64,000 nucleotides of DNA from Notospermus geniculatus (taxonomy: Eukaryota; Nemertea; Pilidiophora; Heteronemertea; Lineidae), in contig NMRB01000078.1 of NCBI GenBank assembly GCA_002633025.1, forward strand, positions 161,741 to 225,740. The letters run 5' to 3'. The notes below the pieces were generated by a model, which saw only the letters and a program-made list of their open reading frames with translations, did no database searches and was not told where the DNA came from. The position numbers and the translations under genes are program-made. Positions 33,363 to 46,276 of the stretch are shown piece by piece; position 1 is the first letter of the stretch; every line of letters begins with the position of its first letter.

Positions 33363-33526
33363 TCAGTTTAAATGGAATTGCCAGTGGCAGTGGAAGGGTT
33401 CAAGGCAGTCGATGTGGCGGTAGGCCTGCAGGGCGTATGCTGGACAGACTTGGCCTAGCCGTGTCGGAATGACATTCACATTACCAATCTGAATGTTACC
33501 CATATCCATGTCGGTGTAACCACCAC
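33363..33526 (-). CDS. Possible terminal exon of an unrecognised gene, copy 2
   Basis: Duplicate of 17974-18137 with the frame kept and one residue changed (NVIPTRLG in place of NVILTRLG). The same doubt about coding status applies. Confidence 0.3.
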
Positions 33527-35082
33527 CTGTACAGTTGATGTTCAAATGGTGCATTTTGTAAACATATATATCCATTGTTTGATATGCATTAAGAGAGATG
33601 AGACATATTATTTTGTACATACTGATACCGTAACATTTTGTGTTAAATGCAGTTGCTTTCTGGACGAAAAGATAGAAAGTTTCTTGAATACAAAGTGCTT
33701 TAGTTTCCAGTGAAGTTTTTAGGGCTGTTGATGACAACTTAGTGAACGAACTCTCAGCTTGAAATCATTGTATAGATTTGTTACTCTGAATTTCTCTGTA
33801 TCCAAGAGTGCTTAGAGCGTTATTGATGAACTTCAGGTGGCTAATCGGACACTGCCATCTACCATTTACTTCATGAACTGAAGACTGTTTCTTTGGACTT
33901 AGCGTTGCCGAGTATCGTTTGATAGTTCAACCGCTCAGTGCCATCTATATTTTGAAGAAGGAGATGCAGCGGAACCATCAGCTCTCACAAGATATTGATA
34001 GGATGGTGCGGCGTCAATTACTTCCTCATCAAGCTCCCCTGATGTTCCTTACTTGACGACGACGACGACCTTCAGCCTCGAGTTGTTGACATCGAACAGC
34101 ATCAGAAGAAGACAGGTTTGTCAAAGCTGAAGGCCCAGTGTGATTGGTTGAAGAGGACAAGATGGCCGACAGTTCATAAATTACCTCCAATGAAACCACC
34201 AGTGTTCCCACCAAGATGTAACCATTTCATAAGCTCATTGTTAAATGTTATATGGTTGATGTATATAGTTGTTTTTCGATGTGATTTAGGCTTTGATGGC
34301 CTGTTCATCCTGATGAAAGGAAGAACCTAAAGCTGTTTGTAACTGGAATGGTGACTTCAAGATTACAGTCAAACTTGTCTGAAGATTCTTCCAAGGTCCA
34401 TCTGGCCGAAGATTTATCGGTCAGAAGGTTCATGAGATCCGAAGGACGAGGCCTGTCTGTCGACAGTAGGCCTACTTGCGAACGTTCGGACTACTAGCAG
34501 TGAACCTTCGGACAAGTGAAGCTTCGGACTTCAAACGAACCTTTGGACTAACGGGATATCATCGATTATGAAGTCGATTCCAATCCTACAGTGTTTTTTA
34601 TCGTTTCCATATTGACGCTCTGGATTCATTCATTTTCTGCCAACTCAGCTAGATTTCAGTGCTGAGGTATGCCAAGTGGACTCAAAAGTCTTGGTAAATG
34701 TCTGAACGCTTCAAATGCTGGCTCCCTGAGACAGTCTTGACATACATTGGAAGAAAATGAAGGATTTCAAGTGACTCTTCGTTAAATATGCGTGAGTGTG
34801 GGTGTGCTTTGTTACAATGTGTACAAAAAATATCTGAATGTTTACATAATCGTGTATCATTGTGATTTCTGGAGGCCTCAACCTGTGGCTTGTTGATTCA
34901 ACCACGAGTTGATGCCTGTCCTGATATCACATGGAGCAGTGTTGACATTGCTAAAGTACTCAACCAGATCAACTAGATTTTTACATAACAATCTAGTTTT
35001 CATCTAGTTTATGGGATATTATTTTATAAGGTAGCATTCGCAAATCTCTGTATTTTTAATCAAGTGGATCAAACTTTCGTGT

Positions 35083-35091
35083 TCCAACTGT
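35083..35091. other. Empty target site of the 1.06-kb TIR element
   Basis: A single 'tccaactgt' lies where copy 1 has two copies flanking the element. This fixes the insertion boundaries. Confidence 0.85.
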
Positions 35092-35183
35092 AGATTGTCT
35101 GTAGAGTCGTGATGTTCATTTTCTTTGTCTGTATACAGTGGATTTGGTTTGGAAAGTGGCAAAAGACCGATGGTGTTCGCTAA

Positions 35184-35362
35184 ATAAAGGCTCTGCTCCA
35201 CGTGAGAGTTTTCTCGTACGAGTCGGCTTTTTATGGGCAGTCGTATCTGTCATTGGTCTAACGTAAGTCTAAGGAAACAAATAATGGGCAATTCACCATT
35301 ATGGTGAATTGCCCATAACTTAAGAGCCAACTCACGCTAGAAAGCTCTCAAGGGGAGAAGTA
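35184..35362. mobile_element. Foldback MITE, GCTGCTCCA family (copy 2)
   Basis: Counterpart of 20868-21045 with small differences in the loop ('gaattgcccataacttaaga'). Confidence 0.7.
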
Positions 35363-35807
35363 TCTTTCGTCAAATTACCCCAACAACATCTTCGGAGACC
35401 ACTTCAATGCCTTCATGATGGTGTAATGTCTTGGCGATTCCAGTGATGTTGTTGCCAATGTTTGATGTTTTTAGGGAAGGTCTAAAGTGCTGCTGGTGGC
35501 GTCATGTCTAATACCACAGATTGGAAGTCGACATTAATAGGCAACGAATACTAATGTCTTGCCAATGACTGGCAATGACAACCACTAAACATACCATAAA
35601 TGTTGACTACAATCAAAGTCTAAGAGTATTAATGTTCTGGTATAATGTTTAAAACATTGTGAGTATGCTGTTCAAAACAGAAGAAACCGCTTAAGTTTGG
35701 CTGATACACTTGTATTTTGTTTATGATGTCAATAGATATGTAACATATTTATTGTCTCTACGGAATTGCACAATGATAAGCACAATGTGTTATTACTTTG
35801 CTGTAGA

Positions 35808-35958
35808 TGAGTTTTACTGGCAGCCATCTTGCCAAAATTACGTCATCACCATGGCAATTTTCTTCCAGCTGACAGATGATTGGTTCTCCCATCCCCGTCG
35901 GGGATATCACCATGGTGATGACCTAATTTTGGTAAGATCAGTGGCTGCCAAAAACTCA
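35808..35958. mobile_element. Foldback MITE, GCAGCCATCTTGCCAAAA family (copy 2)
   Basis: Counterpart of 21489-21633; the centre reads 'cccatccccgtcggggatat'. Confidence 0.8.
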
Positions 35959-36211
35959 TCTAAAAGAAACGGCAAAGTATCTTTTGCCCAGTCACGAAGT
36001 GATATCTCCTTCTGTTATGTTTTATAAGCTGGAAGCGATGGTTAACGCTATGGTGTGCCTAATTTCTGGTGTATATTGATGTGTGTCTTAAAGGAAAGGA
36101 AAAGCACAGTTTTTGGGGCAGACTTGGCCATGATGACAAAAAGTGAGGTTTAATCTTGGATGTGTACCAAAAGGCTCATATATAGTGTAATTGTATTCGG
36201 TGTGGTGCTTA

Positions 36212-36402
36212 TCCCATCAAGGCCTACGGTCACTTCACCCTTCGACTAGGCCCCTTGGATTGAGCGAGGGTAGGAGTGATTGAACGCTTGTCAGGGCGAG
36301 AGCTAGGTGCTTACCCTCGAATCCGAACTCGGTCGGAGGCGCTCCAGCCCGGCTTTGCCCTCCTTGGGTTTAGGAGTGAGAACTTGGTACCCCAGTGACA
36401 TC
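36212..36402. repeat. Dispersed SINE-like repeat (copy 2)
   Basis: Counterpart of 21885-22075, nearly identical. Confidence 0.5.
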
Positions 36403-37317
36403 CCAAGATGGTACATGTACATGGACCGTATTAATTGTACATAATAAAAGTGGATTTAGTTTTCATTGTCATGAATTTTCAATATTTTGATCGAAGTGCT
36501 GTACATACATCATCAAACTGCATCATTTGGTTTGTGCAACCCGGACCTTCTGCGCATAAAGATTGGTCCATTATAGTCTGCCATCCAGCGATCGTGGGCC
36601 TCTTGACAAGGGCCTAAGCCTGCATGAAACAGCATTTTTAGTCTTCTTTCTGATACCAATGGAATGTAGACTTTAGAAGCCAATGATTGATACATTTGTC
36701 TGTGTTTTACACATGTAGATGATTGTACTCCTAGTCGTAGGGCCTAGATCTCTTCATATTGACAGATTAAAGCAAAACAATGACTGTTTTAGAAGTAGGG
36801 AAGACGACATGTGGTTAATTGCAATGTTAGAAACAAGTGTGGAATATTCGCACGCAATTTCGAATCGTTTTTGACTCACCCTGTAAAAAATCTATCCTTA
36901 TTTAGACTGCTAGGTTCTGAAAGCATCTGAATTTTTTTCCTGATAGTTGGTCAATTGAAGATTGCTCGTTTAATGTGCTTGATGATTTCCAAAGTCTATT
37001 TTTGACTCAATTGGGTGAATTGGTAACCTATTCTTGCCTTCCTCCTCGTCCTTTCTTCAAACAAGGAACCTTCCTTTTGCTATCACAAGACTGGTTCCCG
37101 CCTTTGCCACGAACGGATAGTAGCGCCGCGGGTGTGGAGCGGCAACGGATTGGAACCATTCTATGCTATCACTAGCCTCCCCTCTCCAATGATCTGTAGC
37201 AGGCATGCAACACGATTCTAGCAGTCCAGCTACATTTCGCTGTGTTCTCCTCAAATTTAAAGCTGAACCACCCTCTAAATGCTGGCGCATGCCGTATGGC
37301 TATAGACAAACTGTTGA

Positions 37318-37367
37318 AGGTCATGACCTTCTGGTTGCAAGGTCACGACCTTCTGGTGTCAAGGTCA
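37318..37367. promoter_or_regulatory. AGGTCA half-site cluster (copy 2)
   Basis: Identical to 22987-23036, including the perfect AGGTCATGACCT. It is about 1.37 kb upstream of the second DAGLB start. Confidence 0.4.
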
Positions 37368-37998
37368 TCATAGACTTTTGATGTCTAAAACCCGAGATTC
37401 ATGTGTAGCTTTTTATGTTACCATTCAGTGAATGTTATGTTAATGAATTTCAATCAACTGGATGTTATATTTTCATGCTACAAAATAAACATACCTCATA
37501 TGTTACGATTGTATTCGTTCGACTTTTTCATTCACACCTTCATTCCATTCACACCTACAGTAGGCCAGGATCTTCTATTTCGTCACTGATGTCTTGTTTT
37601 CACATTCAGTTTTCAAATAACGCTGCAAGAGACACTGCAAGAGACACTGATATTGAATTCACCTTCGAATTTGTTTTCAGAATGAGACACCCTGTATATT
37701 TCGTTTTTGTTTGGTTTGATTATACCTAAGCCACACCCAGGATATTTCCGCCGTCACACAGATAAGATAGCAATAACTTTGAACTTGCGTTCGCTGCACG
37801 AGAATCGATGAGAAAATATTGAACTTCAGCCTTGAAACGACAGCTCCTGTGCAGACAGTATAAGCCTACATAATGCAAAGTAGGAGGAAACCAGAGTCTC
37901 GTGAGCGCATGCGCTATCAAAAGTGATTTCATGCAGTCCGGCCCCTCTCCGTGACTGGGAAACGCGGGTCACCGAACCTACGATCTCCGAGGTGTCTA

Positions 37999-38155
37999 AA
38001 GCTGCTTTTCCACGAGGCGTTTGCGGGCGCGAAATAGGAGGCGGGCGCGGGTGGAAAAAATCGATCCAACGTATTTCCCATTAATAGCTGTTTCACCCGC
38101 ACCCGCTCCCGCCACCGAAACCGCGTCCGCAAACGTCTCGTGGAAAAGCAGCCTA
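37999..38155. mobile_element. MITE with GC-rich arms (copy 2)
   Basis: Counterpart of 23675-23827, with a few extra bases in the loop ('cccattaatagctg'). Confidence 0.85.
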
Positions 38156-38683
38156 ACAGACGCCGAAGCACTACGCCACTTTGCGCTTCGCTCTGACTTC
38201 TCATACCACTGGAATGTCAGTATGACTTTTCATTAAAGCGCATATTTATTTGAATCTTCTATTATGTAAATGATAGGCCCTAACCGTTTTGTTGTAATGT
38301 AGGTCATTCCGTCAATTTGAGAGACGTGCCATCCTTTTATCTTGCTTTTGATATTTCACGAATGACTCGATCAAACCACTACAGACGACCGTACGCCCGT
38401 GATATCTTCAAAGGAAACTATTCTACCATATCGATTACCCATTTTAACCAAAAAAATCATTCAATATGGCCTGAATTTGTTTCACCGTGTTTCAATACCT
38501 GAGATATTCGAAAGGACATGCTCTGATTTTATCAATATATGTACCGGTAGTAACGATTTAGACAGGTGTATCATGACATTCTCGCGGGCGTGGCAGGGTT
38601 TTCCCGACCGTCTACAGCTGCTTCGTCGTTTATTTTGGGGGTTTGGATACAACGCGTCCCCCTGTGTGAGCTAACCAACCATC

Positions 38684-41600
38684 ATGCCTGGCCTCATACT
38701 GTTCAACCGCCGATGGCATATCGGATCGGATGATTTTGTCTACCGTGGCGTACTGGAAATCCTTTTTAGGACTGCATGGTAAGTTGCATGGTGTCTTCAA
38801 TGGTGTTACTTCCTTGTCTGGTGCCAAAAATGTCATCGAGAATGGGCCACGACCATGTCCTCGACCAAGCTGATCAGAGAGCATGCAAGAAAGGGTTTCA
38901 ACATTGTTTTGTCATGTCTGCACCGGATTCCTTCATGGGAGATAGGGGGTAGGGGCTTTCGAAGGGCAACTCGACCGTTGAAAATTTTCGGTAGTCGTGT
39001 GTGTCATTGGTCACAGCGTAAAAGCCAGTTTCCACTATACAGTGGATTCCGCCGCGGTTTGCGGCGGGCGGTGCGGTTTTCAGAGGGTTTGGCTGATCCT
39101 TCGATGGCTTAACAATACATGGCCTGGGTTTGGCTAATCCTTCGATGGCTTAACNNNNNNNNNNNNNNNNNNNNNNNNNNNNNNNNNNNNNNNNNNNNNN
39201 NNNNNNNNNNNNNNNNNNNNNNNNNNNNNNNNNNNNNNNNNNNNNNNNNNNNNNNNNNNNNNNNNNNNNNNNNNNNNNNNNNNNNNNNNNNNNNNNNNNN
39301 NNNNNNNNNNNNNNNNNNNNNNNNNNNNNNNNNNNNNNNNNNNNNNNNNNNNNNNNNNNNNNNNNNNNNNNNNNNNNNNNNNNNNNNNNNNNNNNNNNNN
39401 NNNNNNNNNNNNNNNNNNNNNNNNNNNNNNNNNNNNNNNNNCTCGTGTTTGGTTTTATTGTGGAGTGCATTTTTTTGGTCGTCTCGGCGTACTGGGCCTT
39501 TGGCGACAAGGCAGAATGCGATGACGAAGTTGTAACGACGCTGAGGGTGGCAATGATTATGGGCCTAATGGTCATCATCTTCTTCCTGTTGAGTGTCGGT
39601 TTGTTCTTTGACCCTCTCGGAGGAAAAGCCCGCAGCAAGCAAAGCGACCTCGCTCAGTCATCTACCGCGGTGTGGACGAACAGGTAGGTCGATTCTTAGT
39701 GGTTCAAGACTCGCGAGTTGGAACTCCGGGTTCGAATCTCGGCCAAGCCACTCTGCGTCACTGTTGTCTTCAACTGTTCCATGTCTTTTAGGTTTTTGAT
39801 GTTGAGTGCTATGATTTCGCATCTTTCAGATGTGGCCGGCTCTGCTGCTGTATGGAGAGAGATGCCAACAATAAGGATAGCCTGATAACAGTTGCCAGGA
39901 TTGTCGCCAACTTTTTTACGGTAAGCTTGGAGGAATTGTACTGAGTATAATTCCTCCAAGCGGTAAGTAACAATCTGCCAATTATTGGTCAGGCAGCACA
40001 CTGTCGCCAACTCAGCTTTCTGACCAAGCACCGTCAGGTCCATGGCGTAAGGGAAGGCCTAGGATTGGTCTAGGGATGCTACCATCTGTATGTTGCACCT
40101 TTTGTGGCTGAATGTAGACCTACGGAGTGCCACGTGGACATAGCAGTTTTTAGCAACTGAAGGTGCTGGGGAGGAAGTTACGCGCAACCCGTCACATCAA
40201 ACCCAATAGGGCTATGTCTAACTCTTGTCCACAGGGTATAGACTTGGTCCCGACAGACATCGCCGCAGGGTTCATACTCCTCGAAGAGGACCAGGACCGT
40301 CGAGGGGTGGACGAGGGCTACCAGCTGTCCCCATCAGACACCATGCTTGAGAGCGGTGAAGATCCAGCGAGCGCACAAGGCTCGCCGAGTGCCCCGATAG
40401 AGGACTGGTTAGACATCAACCGCATGATCCGCTACCTCAAGTTCGCCCAGGCAGCATTCGGATGGCCGATGTACATTGTCCTGAATGATTGTTCTGGGCC
40501 TTGTACCTTGGCAAAATACTACAAGTAAGGATTACTTTTTGAACAATCTATAGGGCAGTTTCTCTGGGTATACGTTGGATTGGAGTCAGTCCGTTCGAAA
40601 AGACAGGTGATTAATTTTGTGTTTCAGATGTTGCCAAAGACCAGAAGTCGGCGGAGAGCTCGTGGATGACAACTGCTGTCAATGTAATCTTGCCGCCCTC
40701 CGATTGACAGTGGAAATTCCTGAGACGGATATCATCTATGCAACATACCACAATAAAGTAAGTTTCATCAAACGCGAACGGAAAAACCGTCGCCACGGAT
40801 GTTTACCGTGCGTCTCTGGGTGTCGCGGTTGCCAGCCTGGCTCTACGTGTTCAACTTATAGGGAAGAAAGCAAGGACATGCGCGCTGTCTTCGTGGGTTG
40901 GATTCAATGTGACAAACTTCCTGTTTCAGTTATTCGAGGTGCCATTTTACGTCGCCTACGACCATGAACAGAAGGCAGTCGTTGTCGCGTCTCGCGGTCT
41001 CCTCTCCCTGGAAGACACGGTCGTGTCTCTCACCTTGGAGACAGAACGCATCGACTTCAGCGAGTTACCGGACGAGGACAACCAGGCACATAAGGGCATC
41101 TTGGAGTCGGCAAAATATATCAAGAGTGAGCTAGACAGGTTGAAACTTTTAGAACGCGCCTTTGAGGAACATCCGGTAAGAATCTTGTGATCGTGTTGAT
41201 ACGTCAACGAACTTTGTCTTTTTCCGGGGTTTGTGACAGCTTTGTTTTAACATCTGTTTTAACTGATTGCTGTCCATTTTTCCAGGACTACCAACTTATT
41301 CTGACCGGTTACAGCCTGGGAGCTGGACTCTCCGCCTGTCTTGCCATTCTCTATCACTCGCAATATCCAGGTCTCAAAGCATACGCGTTCGCCGTACCGC
41401 CAGTGCTGACGTAAGTCTTAAGAACTTCCTTCTAATGATGCGCCAAACACGTGAGATGGAACAGCAGTGTTCACCTCTCCCATAGATAGACAATTCGGTT
41501 CTCGCAGATAGCTTCGCAATAAATACAATCTGAGATGACATGCCGACCATTCCGAGAGGACCAGTAAACATTTTTGTCCTCCTACTTTCAGCCCGGCGAT

Positions 41601-43730
41601 ATCCCGATACGCCCAGGCGTTCATATGTTCGGTGGTGTTAGCCAAGGACATGGTGCCGCGCCTGAGTCTTGTCAATATGGAGGATCTGAAACTGAAAGTG
41701 CTCAGGCAAATTAAGTATAGCACACGGCCAAAGGTAGGTTCAGCGCCGTTAACCGACGAGAAATCTCACGTGAAGCAGCACTTTTAATGGACGTTTTCGT
41801 CTGCTAAACACCAGGGCGGGCCGTCACGAAACTCCGATAGCATTAACATTGCCTAACAGAGCTGTATGCAATGGCTTTTACCATTACAGAAATTCTCTGT
41901 AATGCCTGGCTTTCACTGACGCTACGAATGTCCCGAATCGCCCCGAATCTGAAAGTTGTCGGGTTCGCAGATAATTCTCAAACGATTCTTGCAGTTCCTA
42001 AGTGATTCTTAGTTGATTCCTGAACATTCGTACTGTTCGCGTGAGTTTCTGTTTGTCAAAAACATTCGTGGGAGCGTTCACGAATTCCACGACACAAATT
42101 CAACTACGAAATACAAATTCAAAGAATCATGTAAGAATTGTACGAATAAGGTACGGCTCACTTACGAATATTCGTGGCCGATTCGTGATAGATCCGTACT
42201 TGATTCATAAATACATTCGGGACATTCGTGCCTGTTTCGGGATGTTTTCGGCGTGGGTCCACAAATTTGATGGAGACACGAATGGCCAAGAATAGCCCAG
42301 AATGCAAAGGAATCGACTACGAAGCTGTTACGGACGATAAGAAAGGGTTACGAAGTGTTTACGATCTATACGAATTTGAAATTCCTATAGATCGTCGGGA
42401 CATTCGTAGCGTCAGTGAAAGTGGGGCATCATGGACCCACGCCGAAAACAGGCAGGAATGTCTCGAATGTATTTACGAATCAAGTACGACTATTCGTAAG
42501 TGAGTCGGTACCTTATTCGTACAATTCTTACACGATTCTTTGAATCCGTACTTGTTTCTTAACCCATTCTTGACATTCGGCATATTTTTCAAGCCGATTA
42601 ACCACGAATTGGAAAATTTCAGATTCGGGGTGATTCGGGACATTCGTAGCGTCAGTGAAAGCCAGGCATTAGGCCCTGTTAGTGCTATCGGAGTTCCGTG
42701 GCGGTCGGCCCTGATAGACTGCGAACGCATTGTAGGCCCCTACCACTTTCTTTGCCAAAGGGGCCGCATTGCCAGGTATTCTTTCCGCTGAGATATTGTA
42801 AGAGTTGCTATCAGAGTAATCTCCAACGACCTAACGTCTCTATTCATCCTAACTCATTGGTTTCAGTATCAAATCTTAGCGAGTGGTATCTGGCATATTC
42901 TCTGCGGCTGTCCTAAGGCGACCAGTGAAGCCCCACCGTCCGGGTCAGAGGAGAAGACGACAGATCAAGAGCCAAGTCACATAAGTCAGGTCAACCTAAC
43001 AGAGGCAGGTGACGAGGTAGGCAGGATGGACGCACTGATGCCGAGTTATGTACTGACCTTACAACAGTGACTTTAGAGTACTAGACGAATTCGTCAGGTT
43101 GACATCATTTTTTTCACTGTTCCTTTCAGAGTTGGGTGGATGGTGCTATTGCTAACTGTGAGAGAGACATCGGTACTCATCGACTTCTGAATGTCCCAGG
43201 GAAAATCATGAGAATCATTCAGGTCGGGTAGGTATGCTTTTGGATCAGAGGGAAACTGCTTAACCAGCCTCAGCAGATACCCCGGTATTACCGCCGGGGT
43301 ATCTGCTGAGGTTGGGGTAGCAGTTACACAAGGAACAGCTCATTCTGTACCCACTGATCCATTCTCACATTAAATATTCTCGGCCCCTAGACACAAGCCT
43401 GATACCCAACCACTACCATGATGAAATACAGAGGTGGGTGGGCGCATGTAAGTAAAACCGAGGATGGTGTAGACAGTCTGAGTCTCCTTCCTTTGCCCCT
43501 GTCGTTCTTCAAGTGGATCTGGTTTCAAGGAATGACCTATTGTATCTTTCAGAAACAATGAGTTCCGTTACCTGTTATGGACGAAGCAGGACGATCTCCG
43601 TGAGATCATAGTCAACCCTAAGATGCTGTGGGACCACTTCCCAACTCGGATGCTGGCTGCCTTCCAGTTTCTTGTGGACAACAAGCAGACACCTCTCGAT
43701 CATCTTCCCTCTGTCCATCTTGAAAATTAA
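38684..43730 (+). CDS. DAGLB: Diacylglycerol lipase beta-like (copy 2, broken by an N gap)
   Basis: Exons at 38684-38778, 39442-39683 (3' part only), 39830-39920, 40235-40524, 40628-40757, 40930-41175, 41286-41410, 41592-41733, 42867-43016, 43130-43227 and 43553-43730. The first half of exon 2 (first and second membrane segments) is lost in the gap 39155-39441. Everything visible matches copy 1 apart from a few residues (for example Met-Leu for Met-Ile in exon 4 and Glu-Arg for Glu-Ser in exon 6). The same GYSLGAG nucleophile motif, Asp and His are present. Intron 8 contains a foldback of about 900 bp that copy 1 lacks, and intron 9 lacks the 718-bp insertion. Probably the other allele rather than a second gene. 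Confidence 0.9.
39155..39441. other. Assembly gap (N run)
   Basis: The gap starts inside the 41-bp minisatellite and ends inside DAGLB exon 2. By comparison with copy 1 the missing stretch is longer than the run of N, so the gap size is probably nominal. Confidence 0.95.
39686..39768 (+). repeat. tRNA-derived SINE-like fragment (copy 2)
   Basis: Counterpart of 25558-25640, here with the canonical B-box-like word 'ggttcgaatct'. Confidence 0.45.
39925..39961. repeat. Tiny palindrome (copy 2)
   Basis: Counterpart of 25797-25833, identical arms. Confidence 0.75.
41813..42712. mobile_element. Giant foldback of about 900 bp in DAGLB intron 8
   Basis: The block lies between 'ctgctaaacacc' and 'tgatagactgcgaacgcatt', which are adjacent in copy 1 (27690). 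The ends 'agggcgggccgtcacgaaac' and 'ttccgtggcggtcggccct' are inverted. Inner pairs 'tcactgacgctacgaatgtc'/'gacattcgtagcgtcagtga' and 'cggcgtgggtcca'/'tggacccacgccg' show that the arms run almost to the centre (about 42370). No transposase frame and no clear target duplication are seen. Confidence 0.85.
43265..43318. repeat. Local inverted duplication in DAGLB intron 10
   Basis: 'cagcctcagcagataccccg' is followed at once by its complement 'cggggtatctgctgaggttg'. Copy 1 has only the single 'cctcagcagataccccc'. This is a small template-switch type change. Confidence 0.8.
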
Positions 43731-44340
43731 GACTTATGGAAAGCAATTACATAGCAGGAAGATGATGAATCTGTGTGTGTAGGCTCGGATCCAGGGGGCG
43801 CACCCGGCACGCCCCCCCCCCTTTCGGCCAACAAATCTGTAAAATTGACCGTGAATTTCTGAAATTTGGAGCAAATCATTGAAATTCACCGCAGATTTCA
43901 ATGATTCTAGCACAGTGCACCACCTCTTTTCCGAAATCGTGGATCCGCCCCTGGTGTGCTACCAGTCTTAGGAGATCATGGGAGTGGGATGATCTCACCA
44001 AGAATGAGATGACTACATAGACATGAATTCAAAAGCCATTTTGACTAATCAAGGCTTATGGTCACTTAGCCCTCTTACTCTGCTGAGCGAGGGTAGGCAT
44101 GACTGGAACGCTTGTCAGGGCAAGATGTCATAAGTGTATTGCCAGCAAGAAGGAGGCACTGGACAAGTAAATGGGTCATATGAATAAAGACTAGTAAATG
44201 CTTTTACTTGAATTTTGCAATACAAATGCACTAGGCAATGCTGTACAAATCTGAAGTAAAAGCATTTGCTTGTCTTTACTCATATGACCCATTATCTGCC
44301 GAGTCTGACATAAGGATGAAGAAAGAGTGAGGGATTGGTG
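43731..44340. other. 3' region between convergent DAGLB and MSRB1, copy 2
   Basis: It contains the GGATCC-ended repeat (43786-43954), the SINE-like fragment (44050-44125) and the AATAAA-bearing foldback (44170-44294). No coding frame. Confidence 0.5.
44170..44294. repeat. Foldback between convergent genes, carrying AATAAA (copy 2)
   Basis: Counterpart of 30025-30149. The plus-strand AATAAA lies at about 44185. Confidence 0.6.
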
Positions 44341-44361
44341 CAACACAGAGGTCTTTTATTA

Positions 44362-44367
44362 TTTATT
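44362..44367 (-). terminator. Probable poly(A) signal of MSRB1
   Basis: TTTATT on the plus strand reads AATAAA on the minus strand, about 1.9 kb after the MSRB1 stop. Intervening sequence has no coding frame. Copy 1 has the same signal at 30218-30223. Confidence 0.4.
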
Positions 44368-46276
44368 GAAGAATGAAGTGTATTTATTCTTAAACGCCAG
44401 AATAAATTAAGCAGTAATCTGTACAAGATACAAAAGTATCCGACTTGTAATACATTATGTCATCCTTGGATCAAACGCCTCTACATGTCATGTAACTTGA
44501 TCACGTTAATAAGGAACGTCAAAGAGTAATTACATAAACTATTAAAATCCAGGAAGTTTTGGTTATGCAACTTCAAACTAACCGTGACATCTTCTGTCTG
44601 TCACACTGAGGGCAAGTTAGATTCATCTAATATCACTCTGATGCTTTATTATGCACCAACTTTGCATCAATGGTATATTACGAGATCATTTGTACCCCAG
44701 CTAAATCAGGTCTAAACTATGAACAAATGTACATTGTTTCCCCGACGAGGGTTAGATGCAGGTCACCCCCGTCCGTCACTCGATCCACTCCAAGGCTTTC
44801 CTCAGTAGGCTCTGGCCAAGGAACTTCATTCAGACAGGACAGGAATGGCTTGCATCTTCACCCAGTCAGTCAAACACTTAATGCTGCAGAACAAGATACA
44901 AACAATATGACAACATCTTGCAGGCTATTTAATTCAACATGAAATATCGCTGCCAAATTAGTGTCATGAATTACAACGGCTGTTAGTGTTACTCCACCTG
45001 GGGGCAGCACCTGAAATCCTGCAAGATGTAGCAATATTCAACAAAAACATCAAGCTAACACGTCAAAAGAACACAAATCCTGTTTTTTCTAGTTTCAAAT
45101 AATCGCATTGGCGGAAAAATGTCACGGGCAAGACCGCCAAAGCCGCCAACAGAACCATACAGTTGATAGCACCAAACTGGTGGTGCGGTTATCTTGGGTA
45201 AATGAGTCTAATTGAGGTCCGGTTCTCAAGGCCCAGGGCTCAAAAGAGCTCCACTGCATCTCTGCCGAAGAATCGTGGGCTAAGTTTTGAGATTTTCCCC
45301 ATGGAGTACACAGTCTTTGATTTGTGGCTGTAAAGCTCAGATCGTTCAAGCTCTGAGGCGGCAACAGACAACTTAACACACTGAGTACACTGGCGGAATG
45401 AAACCTGTTAAAAGTATTATGCTTCATTCATACTACTAAACAACACATCTGGGGTCTCAGAAAACACTCTGAATGTGCATGTGTGCATCTGAGATCATGG
45501 GTAATGCCCATACATATACAGGTACTACGTGTCTATACAGTGTATATCATGAAAGCTTATCTGCAAAAGGACCGACTACATTATGTTGCGAGTTGAAAGG
45601 AATAACAACATACAATACTAACTTCATGAAAAAAGAATGGAGTTGTGGCCATAGGTGCCTCTTGTTGAGCCATCTGCTCAGGCCAAGTACATACTGCCAA
45701 TGGCCTACAACCTACCAAGTGAAAACTCACAAGAAACTTTTTGCAATACATGTATAACCAAATTCTACTCTGACCAAAGGGCACACAAAACATCACAGCG
45801 TGTTTTTTAAAATGCATAAAAACTGGAATAAGAATGCAGCATAAATTTGCCTTAATACCCTGTTCATCCAACACATCTTGCCCGCCACTAAGTCAAGCAT
45901 GTGCATGCTACCAAATATCTACCTAGATAAATATCACTTTGAAACATACAGGCAAGTCTGTTGAAGTTTGACAGATCAGTGAGTACCCGGTAGTTAAACA
46001 AGCAAAACAGCGTTCAGCTGTGACATTGCAAGCTGGTTGTATTATGCTGTTAAATCGACTAATATCACCATACATGGTAACAAAGTCACTTTTCACTCAA
46101 GACCATATTTGGATGAGGAAAAACATGATGAGGGCTGATTATTCAAGGGATGGACTTTCAATTTTTCATTCAGTCGAATGGACACATGAATGTTATCACA
46201 CAATATTTACCAAGTTCTGGAAGAGCTCCAGATTGAGCGTGTCTTGAATTCGGAGTTCTGCAGCATCGATAAAACA

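Noticed and set aside
39119-39638. Long frames across the N gap on both strands
   Set aside because: They are open only because N is not read as a stop. Real coding begins at 39442 in the DAGLB frame.
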